Source of the DNA: Candidatus Delongbacteria bacterium
Lineage (GTDB): Bacteria > UBA4055
DNA length: 5,693 nt
Assembly: GCA_022013635.1 (NCBI GenBank)
Contig: JAKLPX010000129.1
Location: 1 to 5,693, forward strand
Reading direction: 5' to 3'
Below the pieces are notes generated by a model. The model had not been told where the DNA came from. It saw only the letters and a list, made by a program, of their open reading frames with translations, and did not search any database. The position numbers were made by a program, and so were the translations under genes. Below, piece after piece: positions 1 to 5,041 of the stretch (its first letter is position 1; each line of letters begins with the position of its first letter).

Positions 1-35
1 AAATAAAAAAGGCTACGGAATCCGTAGCCTTTTTC
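1..35 (-). terminator. Rho-independent terminator of the OmpA-like gene, probably bidirectional
   Basis: A perfect 9-bp inverted repeat (GGCTACGGA at 11-19, TCCGTAGCC at 21-29) has an A-tract on its left (5-10) and a T-tract on its right (30-34). Read on the minus strand, this is a GC-rich hairpin followed by a U-run, 17 nt or so beyond the stop codon of the OmpA-like gene. Because it has A on one side and T on the other, it could also stop plus-strand transcription arriving from a gene left of the window. That second role is inference. Confidence 0.93.
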
Positions 36-51
36 TGATTATTTAATTTCC

Positions 52-1494
52 TTATTTCATTACTCTGAATTCGATTCTTCTGTTTTTTGACCTGCCTTCA
101 TTCGTTCTATTGTCTGCAATCGGTTTTTCCTCTCCGAATCCTATTGCAGTTAATTGATTTTGAGGAATTCCGAGTTTTTCAACCAAATATTTCATAACAG
201 TTTCAGCTCTTCTTTTAGACAAAGTCTTATTTGATGCGGCGGAACCTTGGCTGTCGGTATGACCTTCAACTTGAATTACGATTCCCGGGTTATCAACAAA
301 TATTCTTTTTACTTTATCTAGAGCGGCAAATGAAGTATCAACTATGTCGGCTTTTCCTGATTTAAAATAAACATTGTCCAAGCTTATAGTTTCGTCTTTC
401 TTCAAAATGATTGCATCAGGGCAGCCGTCTTCATCATCCAATCCGTTGAATGTCTCTGCCTGATCCGGACATTTGTCGTCTTTGTCCAAGATGCCGTCTT
501 TATCGTTATCCAAATCAGGGCATCCGTCTTCGTCTTCAAATCCGTCTTTATCTTCGGCTTCGTCAGGACATTTATCAACATTGTCGTAAATTCCATCGCC
601 GTCTCTGTCAGGGCATCCGTAATATTCTTTTGAGCCGAACAGATTAGGGCATTTGTCGTCTTTGTCTAAAACCCCATCCTTATCGTTATCCAAATCAGGG
701 CATCCGTCTTGATCTTCGAATCCGTCCTTATCTTCGGCTTCATTGGGACATTTATCTTTTATATCCGGAATTCCGTCTCTGTCGTTATCCAGATCGGGAC
801 ATCCGTCTTCGTCTTCGAATCCGTCTTTATCTTCGGCTTCATTAGGGCATTTGTCAACTTTATTAGGTATTCCGTCTTTGTCTATGTCGGAACTTTTTCC
901 CCATAGAGAAAAGTTTAAACCTACATCATAAGTTAAATTGCTGTGCAGATTTTTGTCGGCACTGTCAAAATTATCAAGCTCATCAATAGCTACAAGGTGC
1001 CTTATGTCAACCCTGAAAGCAACCCACTCGGCAAGAAAATATTTTATACCTACACCGTAATTGAATAACGGATCTATATCGCTGTCGAAAGTATGCGCAT
1101 CTATATTAAATGCTCCGCCTCCTACAGCTATATACGGATTCACTTGTTCATCAGGGAAAAAGTGATACAGCATATCAAGATGGAATGTCCAAAAATCAAC
1201 TTCCGTGTCTTTGTAAAGCATCCATCCGTTCGGGGTCAAAAAATCATTATATGTTTCCGTGCTGACATAACCGCCAGTAGCCTCGATACCCCAGTTTCCC
1301 GTTAGATTATATCCGAGTCTGCAGCCGATATGCATCCTGTTATCAAGATTGATAGGCATATTATTCTCGAAAAAATATGCGCCAATAAAAGGCGACACAT
1401 CAATTGATCGAGTTTTAATTTCAGCGCTGACGGATGCAAAAAACACCATAATCGCAATTATGAACATCCTGAACATGGTTCCTTTTATTCCCAT
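52..1494 (-). CDS. OmpA-family outer-membrane protein with thrombospondin type 3 repeats
   Basis: A 480-residue secreted protein predicted to link the outer membrane to peptidoglycan. Residues 1-24 form a signal peptide: a basic start, a hydrophobic core around 8-20, and likely cleavage after SVSA before E25. Residues 25-197 alternate aromatic and glycine-rich stretches typical of an OmpA-like eight-stranded beta-barrel. Residues 203-359 hold five thrombospondin type 3 units (DxDxDGxxDxxDxCP and DGCP motifs, ten Cys), a calcium-binding stalk. Residues about 366-480 are an OmpA C-terminal domain with GHTDSQG at 411-417 and an NRRIEF motif at 471-476. D414 and R429 are spaced as the Asp and Arg that bind diaminopimelate in characterised OmpA domains. 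The ATG at 1492-1494 is chosen because AAGGAGG lies 6 nt upstream and the signal peptide starts there. The gene appears monocistronic, with its own promoter and terminator. The exact orthologue is not recognised, so no symbol is given. Confidence 0.95.
   Translation of the reverse strand: MGIKGTMFRMFIIAIMVFFASVSAEIKTRSIDVSPFIGAYFFENNMPINLDNRMHIGCRLGYNLTGNWGIEATGGYVSTETYNDFLTPNGWMLYKDTEVDFWTFHLDMLYHFFPDEQVNPYIAVGGGAFNIDAHTFDSDIDPLFNYGVGIKYFLAEWVAFRVDIRHLVAIDELDNFDSADKNLHSNLTYDVGLNFSLWGKSSDIDKDGIPNKVDKCPNEAEDKDGFEDEDGCPDLDNDRDGIPDIKDKCPNEAEDKDGFEDQDGCPDLDNDKDGVLDKDDKCPNLFGSKEYYGCPDRDGDGIYDNVDKCPDEAEDKDGFEDEDGCPDLDNDKDGILDKDDKCPDQAETFNGLDDEDGCPDAIILKKDETISLDNVYFKSGKADIVDTSFAALDKVKRIFVDNPGIVIQVEGHTDSQGSAASNKTLSKRRAETVMKYLVEKLGIPQNQLTAIGFGEEKPIADNRTNEGRSKNRRIEFRVMK
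418..888 (-). repeat. Five in-gene thrombospondin type 3 repeat units
   Basis: In-frame tandem repeats of 29-33 codons inside the OmpA-like gene. The units are 796-888, 697-795, 610-696, 517-609 and 418-516, numbered 1 to 5 in the coding direction. Each begins with a D-rich calcium loop (DLDNDKDG and variants) and contains KCP and then GCP. Unit 3 is the shortest at 29 residues and replaces the AEDKDGFED segment with a FGSKEYYG-type linker. At the DNA level, units 1, 2 and 4 share long near-identical stretches. The starts of units 3 and 5 are also near-identical, 180 nt apart, so the array should be prone to unit gain or loss by recombination. Confidence 0.93.
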
Positions 1495-1500
1495 TTTAAT

Positions 1501-1507
1501 CCTCCTT
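1501..1507 (-). promoter_or_regulatory. Ribosome binding site of the OmpA-like gene
   Basis: The minus strand reads AAGGAGG here, 6 nt before the ATG at 1492-1494. It is the best Shine-Dalgarno match in the window and decides for this start over the internal Met7 and Met10 codons. Confidence 0.85.
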
Positions 1508-1615
1508 CAAATTCCTATTTTTTTAATTTCATATTTATTACCGCAACTTTCATTTAATTCAATAGCCAAAACAAACCTTCTAAGCCTGTTCAAGCTAAAA
1601 TCCTGAATCACAGAG

Positions 1616-1646
1616 TAAATATATACACTAATTTTCAAATGAACAA
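1616..1646 (-). promoter_or_regulatory. Predicted promoter of the OmpA-like gene
   Basis: On the minus strand, TTGTTC (1641-1646) is separated by 17 bp from TATATTTA (1616-1623). This is the same geometry as the two other promoters in the window and is close to the Bacteroidota-type consensus. Transcription would start near 1609-1611, giving a leader of roughly 115 nt. The A14 tract at 1650-1663 lies just upstream of the -35 region, in the position of an UP element. The call rests on sequence match only. Confidence 0.6.
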
Positions 1647-1649
1647 GCG

Positions 1650-1663
1650 TTTTTTTTTTTTTT
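1650..1663. repeat. 14-bp homopolymer (T on plus, A on minus)
   Basis: An uninterrupted run of 14 T on the plus strand. On the minus strand it begins within the trmL stop codon (TAA) and ends 3 bp upstream of the predicted -35 element of the OmpA-like gene. Length changes would leave the trmL reading frame intact, because the stop codon is completed by the first two A residues. Confidence 0.95.
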
Positions 1664-2132
1664 ATTCAAATAATTTTAGATTTTGCCTATATGCCTCGTA
1701 CATAATTATTGCAACTGAATTACATAAATTAATAGAACGAATTTGATCAGACATTGGAATTCTTAAACCTTTATCTCTGAATTTATTATGAAAAAAATCC
1801 GGCAGTCCACCCGATTCCTTCCCAAAAATCAAAAAATCTCCTTCCGACATTTTAACATCGAAATATACTTTTGACGCCTTTGTTGTAAAAAAATAAAAAT
1901 TCGGATTTGAATTCTTTTCAAAAAAATCATCAATTGAACGATAAATTTCATAATCCAGTTTGTCCCAGTAATCCAGACCGGCTCTTTTTATCATTTTATC
2001 CGTTATTTTAAAACCTAATGGCTCTATCAAATGCAATTTTGAATTTAAACCTACGCATAGACGCCCGATATTCCCGGAATTATATGGAATCTCAGGTTGA
2101 TAAAGCACAATATTTAAAAAATGATTTTTCAT
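1662..2132 (-). CDS. trmL: tRNA (cytidine(34)-2'-O)-methyltransferase TrmL (SPOUT family)
   Basis: A cytoplasmic SAM-dependent enzyme that methylates the 2'-hydroxyl of the wobble nucleotide 34 in tRNA-Leu isoacceptors, as known for the TrmL/YibK family. At 156 residues it matches the usual length of about 155-160. It has a short N-terminal beta strand (LNIVLYQPEIP, 6-16) and then NSGNIGR (18-24), the conserved N-x-G-N-x-x-R motif. FGKESGGLP (103-111) is SPOUT motif 2. R124-IPM and R132-SINLCNSVA (to 141) form motif 3, part of the trefoil-knot SAM site. There is no extra RNA-binding domain, as expected for this minimal family. The ATG at 2130-2132 lies 35 nt beyond the rpmA stop and behind its terminator, with no recognisable Shine-Dalgarno (upstream is T/A-rich). 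Expression may depend on read-through from rplU-rpmA. A related SPOUT methylase of other specificity is possible but less likely. Confidence 0.93.
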   Translation of the reverse strand: MKNHFLNIVLYQPEIPYNSGNIGRLCVGLNSKLHLIEPLGFKITDKMIKRAGLDYWDKLDYEIYRSIDDFFEKNSNPNFYFFTTKASKVYFDVKMSEGDFLIFGKESGGLPDFFHNKFRDKGLRIPMSDQIRSINLCNSVAIIMYEAYRQNLKLFE

Positions 2133-2140
2133 TTTGATAT

Positions 2141-2170
2141 AAAAAAATAGTCTTAACTGTGTTAAAACTA
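2141..2170 (-). terminator. Rho-independent terminator of rplU-rpmA
   Basis: The minus-strand RNA can fold TAGT/ACTA (2167-2170 with 2148-2151), one A-C mismatch, then a 5-bp TTAAC/GTTAA stem (2161-2165 with 2153-2157) around a 3-nt loop. Seven U residues follow (2141-2147). The stem includes the rpmA stop codon TAG (2168-2170). It is AT-rich and therefore probably leaky, which would allow some transcription into trmL. Confidence 0.65.
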
Positions 2171-2422
2171 TTCAGTTTCTATAGCTACAAACTTTCTTCC
2201 TTTGGACTTAGTGAGGAATTTCACTTTGCCTGTTTCAAGAGCAAACAAGGTGTGGTCTTTACCGACACCTACATTCAGACCGGGGTGATATTTCGTGCCT
2301 CTTTGCCTTACGATAATAGAGCCGGCTTGAGCCAATTGTCCGCCGAACAATTTCACGCCAAGCATCTGAGGATTGCTGTCCCGTCCGTTCCTGGAACTTC
2401 CGACTCCCTTCTTATGAGCCAT
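2168..2422 (-). CDS. rpmA: 50S ribosomal protein L27 (bL27)
   Basis: Small basic protein of the large ribosomal subunit whose flexible N-terminus reaches toward the peptidyl transferase centre. The 84 residues match the usual 84-90. The signature is clear: [16 protein letters not shown] at the start, LGVKLFGG (21-28), then [16 protein letters not shown] (33-48) and GKDHTLFA (54-61). The N-terminus begins directly at MAHKK, so the cleavable extension seen in Firmicutes L27 is absent. The ATG at 2420-2422 has AAGAGG 5 nt upstream. It lies 14 nt after rplU, the classical L21-L27 pair. A terminator overlaps its stop codon. The neighbouring GTPase obgE, often next in other genomes, is not here; trmL follows instead. 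Confidence 0.98.
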   Translation of the reverse strand: MAHKKGVGSSRNGRDSNPQMLGVKLFGGQLAQAGSIIVRQRGTKYHPGLNVGVGKDHTLFALETGKVKFLTKSKGRKFVAIETE

Positions 2423-2436
2423 GTTGACCTCTTATT

Positions 2437-2751
2437 TCAATTAATATTGATCTGCTTAACTTTCACAACAGACAGATGCTGTCTGTGTCCTCTTTTAACT
2501 TCATAGCGTTTTCTTCTTTTCTTTTTGAAAACTATGACTTTTTTGTCTTTTTTGTTTTCAAGAACTTCGAAAACTACCGATGCGCCTGCTACGAAAGGAT
2601 TTCCAAATTTTAAATTTTCTCCCTCTCCTAATGCCAATACTCTAGTTATCGTAACATTATCTCCTGCATTTGCATCTAATCTGTCAACCTTTATTATTTC
2701 ATCTTGTCTGATGATTTGCTGCTTTCCTGATATTTCGATTACCGCGTACAT
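2437..2751 (-). CDS. rplU: 50S ribosomal protein L21 (bL21)
   Basis: Large-subunit ribosomal protein that binds 23S rRNA. It has 104 residues, the usual length. The N-terminus MYAVIEISGKQQIIRQ matches the family start (MYAV-x5-GKQ). Residues around 46-54 (NLKFGNPFV) and the C-terminal basic stretch FKKKRRKRYEVKRGHRQH (74-91) are typical L21 elements. The ATG at 2749-2751 has GGAG 8 nt upstream (2760-2763). A longer frame to a TTG at 2788-2790 exists, but that TTG lies inside the promoter -7 element and so upstream of the expected transcript start. First gene of the rplU-rpmA operon, with its own promoter and a short leader of about 30 nt. There is no room for the long L21 leader RNA known from Firmicutes. 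Confidence 0.98.
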   Translation of the reverse strand: MYAVIEISGKQQIIRQDEIIKVDRLDANAGDNVTITRVLALGEGENLKFGNPFVAGASVVFEVLENKKDKKVIVFKKKRRKRYEVKRGHRQHLSVVKVKQININ

Positions 2752-2787
2752 TATGAGTGCTCCGCAATTCTTTAATTTTAGAACTTG

Positions 2788-2818
2788 CAAATATAATTTA
2801 AAGAAACTTTGTTGTCAA
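2788..2818 (-). promoter_or_regulatory. Predicted promoter of rplU-rpmA
   Basis: On the minus strand, TTGACA (2813-2818), 17 bp, then TATATTTG (2788-2795). This matches the Bacteroidota TAnnTTTG -7 element exactly and the -33 TTG element. Transcription is expected to begin about 2781-2783, giving a leader of about 30 nt before the rplU ATG. Confidence 0.8.
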
Positions 2819-2834
2819 GCAATAAATTCTTAAT

Positions 2835-2844
2835 TTTGCGCAAA
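2835..2844. promoter_or_regulatory. Palindrome TTTGCGCAAA between divergent promoters
   Basis: A perfect 10-bp palindrome in the 34-bp interval between the -35 elements of the rplU promoter (2813-2818) and the secD promoter (2853-2858). It could be an operator able to affect both directions. Ten bases is short and chance occurrence is possible. No regulator is encoded in the window. Confidence 0.3.
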
Positions 2845-2852
2845 TTATTCAG

Positions 2853-2883
2853 TTGACAATTATAAAGCTAAGATTTATATTTA
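2853..2883 (+). promoter_or_regulatory. Predicted promoter of secD-secF
   Basis: TTGACA (2853-2858), 17 bp, then TATATTTA (2876-2883). It has the same spacing and nearly the same elements as the divergent rplU promoter. Transcription should start near 2888-2890, leaving a leader of about 75 nt before the secD ATG. The two promoters lie back to back with about 34 bp between their -35 elements. Confidence 0.75.
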
Positions 2884-2887
2884 CCCT

Positions 2888-2938
2888 TTCGGAAATTTAG
2901 CATATAAGCTTTTATTCCGAAGAAAAGAATGCTATTTC
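2888..2938 (+). promoter_or_regulatory. Potentially structured 5' leader of secD
   Basis: Two pairings are possible in the expected leader RNA. Stem A is 7 bp: TTCGGAA (2888-2894) with TTCCGAA (2915-2921). Stem B is 10 bp with a 2-nt bulge: GAAAT (2892-2896) and AGCAT (2899-2903) with ATGCT (2929-2933) and ATTTC (2934-2938). They share 2892-2894, so the full forms exclude each other. The AGCAT part of stem B sits in the loop of stem A, so a pseudoknot is also conceivable. It matches no riboswitch class I recognise. The secD Shine-Dalgarno (GGAGG, 2949-2953) lies outside both. Confidence 0.3.
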
Positions 2939-2964
2939 TTACAAGTACGGAGGTTTAATTCTTT

Positions 2965-5007
2965 ATGAAAGAACGCAACAATATGGTTAGATGGATTATC
3001 TTCGCGATTTTGTTTTCTTGGGCAATATATTCGCTGATTCCAACTTATCAAACTTATTTCTCTTCAGAGAAAGCCGCCATTGATAAAATCAAAGTTAAAA
3101 CAGAGCTTATTAAGGCGATTGCAAAAAAAGACAAAGGCGAGAATATCACAGGGCCGGAAAAAAAATTAATCAATGACTTCGGCGACAAAGCTGAATATCT
3201 TTCAATATCCGAAGATGAGATTCTAAAACTCGATCAATTTGAAAAGCAAAACCTTAAAAGCCTTTCTTTAGGTTTGGATTTACAGGGAGGTATGCATCTT
3301 GTTTTGGAAATTGATTACGATCAGCTTTTGAAAAACAAGGCATTGAAAAAAGATAAACAGCTTGAAGATATTTTGGCGACAGCCAAATCCAGATCCGGAA
3401 ATGATAAAGAAAGGTATTTCGAGGAAATTCAAAACGCTTTTTCTGAAAAAAATGTTTCATTAAACAATTACTTTGGAAAATCAGGAGATTCGGACAAAAT
3501 AATTCTGGCTTCTTTAGACAGTGCGGCGAGAAAAGGAATAGTAACAACGCTTGAAGTATTAAGGAACAGAATTGACCAATTCGGAATTGCAGAGCCGTCA
3601 GTTCAACCCAGAGGAAAACACCGTATAATTGTAGAACTTCCCGGCGTAAAAGATGAAGAGAGAGCCACAAACCTTGTAAATCAAGCGGCATTTCTAGAAT
3701 TTAAAATTGTAGCTGACAATGAGATTTTACAGCAAAAAATAAATGATATAGATGTTATATTGAAAAATAAGAATCTTATGAACGGTTCCACAGTTAAAAC
3801 CGATTCGTTAAAGAATGAACCGGCATCGGCTGACGCTTTAGAAGCAGCAGCTAATTCTGACAGCCTAGATGCCACAGATGTAACTAAACTTTTTTCAGAC
3901 AATGGTACAGTAAAAGACTCTACTGCAGCTTTGCAAACTGACGAGGAATTGGCAAAAAACAATCCTTTTAAATCTCTTTTGGTAGGCGGTAGAAGAGGCG
4001 AGGTTTTGGTTAAAGAACAAAACAGATTAAAAGTAGTCGAAATACTTAAAAATGATAATGTTAGAGATATTCTCGGTAACTACGAATTTATCTGGAAAAA
4101 TAAACCTGATGTATATAATAATGAATCATTCCATGAAGTTCTTCTTGTTGAAAAGAAAGCGGTTTTGGACGGCACTTCAATCATTGAAGCCAACGCAGCA
4201 TTAGCCGGCGAGAATTCTGCCAGCGGAGGATGGGAAGTTCCTTTTGAACTTGACAGAGAAGGCGGAAGAATATTTGCGGAAGTTACAGGTAAGAATGTCG
4301 GTAAAAGGCTTGCCATAATTCTTGATAAAAAACTTTTCATGGCTCCGAATATTCAGGTTAGAATTCCTAATGGAAGGGGCGTGATAACTTTAGGCGGCGG
4401 AACGGCTGATGAAGCAAGAGATTTAGCAATTGTTCTTAAAGCCGGTGCGCTTGAAGCACCTCTTGAAATTATGGAAAAAAGAATAATCGGACCATCTCTC
4501 GGAAGCGATTCTATAAAGAGTGGCGTTACTGCTTCATTAATAGGTGCAGTATTAGTTATCCTGTTTATGATTTTCTGGTATAAACGGAGTGGTGTATTTT
4601 CTTCGATAGCACTAATTCTTAATACGATTTTTACTCTGGCTACGCTTAGCTATTTCAAAGCTACTCTGACATTACCGGGTATCGCAGGTATTGTTTTAAC
4701 TATAGGTATGGCCGTTGATGCGAATATTATTATTTTTGAGAGAATAAAAGAAGAGTTAAAAGCAAGAAATACATTATTATCTGCTCTTAATGCGGGATAC
4801 GAAAGAGCATTTACTACAATTTTCGATTCAAACTTAACAACATTTATTGCGGGTATTACGCTGTATCAATTTGGAACAGGACCTGTGAACGGATTTGCAT
4901 TGACACTAATGATAGGTATATTATGGAATATGTACACTGCTGTAGTAGTCGCAAGGCTATTTACCGATCTATCCATGAAGAAGAATGCTAAATCTATAAG
5001 TATATAA
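2965..5007 (+). CDS. secD: Protein translocase subunit SecD
   Basis: Inner-membrane subunit of the SecDF complex, which uses the proton gradient to help pull proteins out of SecYEG. The 680 residues exceed the usual E. coli-like 615. TM1 is about 8-27, and SLGLDLQGGMHLVLE (101-115) is the SecD signature. The P1 base includes RNRIDQFGIAEPSVQPRG (200-217) and RIIVELPGV (220-228). A long periplasmic head follows to about 505, then RIIGPSLG (507-514) and five further membrane segments from about 518 to 667. GMAVDANIIIFERIKEE (581-597) carries D585, equivalent to the proton-pathway Asp340 of Thermus SecDF. Odd features are a helical insertion around 118-185 and a low-complexity Ser/Ala/Asp segment around 273-335. 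The ATG is preceded by GGAGG with a rather long 11-nt spacer; an in-frame stop at 2956-2958 rules out a longer start. secF follows after 34 nt. Confidence 0.97.
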   Translation: MKERNNMVRWIIFAILFSWAIYSLIPTYQTYFSSEKAAIDKIKVKTELIKAIAKKDKGENITGPEKKLINDFGDKAEYLSISEDEILKLDQFEKQNLKSLSLGLDLQGGMHLVLEIDYDQLLKNKALKKDKQLEDILATAKSRSGNDKERYFEEIQNAFSEKNVSLNNYFGKSGDSDKIILASLDSAARKGIVTTLEVLRNRIDQFGIAEPSVQPRGKHRIIVELPGVKDEERATNLVNQAAFLEFKIVADNEILQQKINDIDVILKNKNLMNGSTVKTDSLKNEPASADALEAAANSDSLDATDVTKLFSDNGTVKDSTAALQTDEELAKNNPFKSLLVGGRRGEVLVKEQNRLKVVEILKNDNVRDILGNYEFIWKNKPDVYNNESFHEVLLVEKKAVLDGTSIIEANAALAGENSASGGWEVPFELDREGGRIFAEVTGKNVGKRLAIILDKKLFMAPNIQVRIPNGRGVITLGGGTADEARDLAIVLKAGALEAPLEIMEKRIIGPSLGSDSIKSGVTASLIGAVLVILFMIFWYKRSGVFSSIALILNTIFTLATLSYFKATLTLPGIAGIVLTIGMAVDANIIIFERIKEELKARNTLLSALNAGYERAFTTIFDSNLTTFIAGITLYQFGTGPVNGFALTLMIGILWNMYTAVVVARLFTDLSMKKNAKSISI

Positions 5008-5030
5008 ATCAGCTCAAATTTCAAATTCTT

Positions 5031-5035
5031 AGGAG
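5031..5035 (+). promoter_or_regulatory. Ribosome binding site of secF
   Basis: AGGAG, 6 nt before the secF ATG at 5042-5044, in the 34-nt gap after secD. It fixes the secF start and shows that secF is translated from its own site, not as a fusion with SecD. Confidence 0.8.
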
Positions 5036-5041
5036 TAGAAA

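Noticed and set aside
450..931. Plus-strand open frames opposite the OmpA-like gene repeats
   Set aside because: They are antisense shadows kept open by the repeated Asp-rich codons, with no ribosome site and low-complexity translations.
1583..1596. Imperfect dyad AGCCTGTTCAAGCT in the OmpA-like gene leader
   Set aside because: Only five of seven pairs match and the loop would be too small for a hairpin; too weak to call an operator or RNA structure.
2171..2250. Possible promoter for trmL within the end of rpmA
   Set aside because: A TAGTTTTA sequence near the rpmA stop resembles the -7 element, but the nearest TTG is about 3 bp too close compared with the other promoters here.
2159..2506. 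Plus-strand 115-codon open frame opposite rpmA
   Set aside because: It lies antisense to the unmistakable L27 gene and its terminator, and its translation shows no family features.
2752..2790. N-terminal extension of rplU by 13 codons from a TTG start
   Set aside because: The TTG lies within the TATATTTG promoter element, upstream of the expected transcript start. L21 proteins start at MYAV, and the ATG at 2749-2751 has a suitable Shine-Dalgarno.
3254..4340. Minus-strand open frames inside secD
   Set aside because: They are shadows of a well-conserved coding frame on the other strand and lack start signals.
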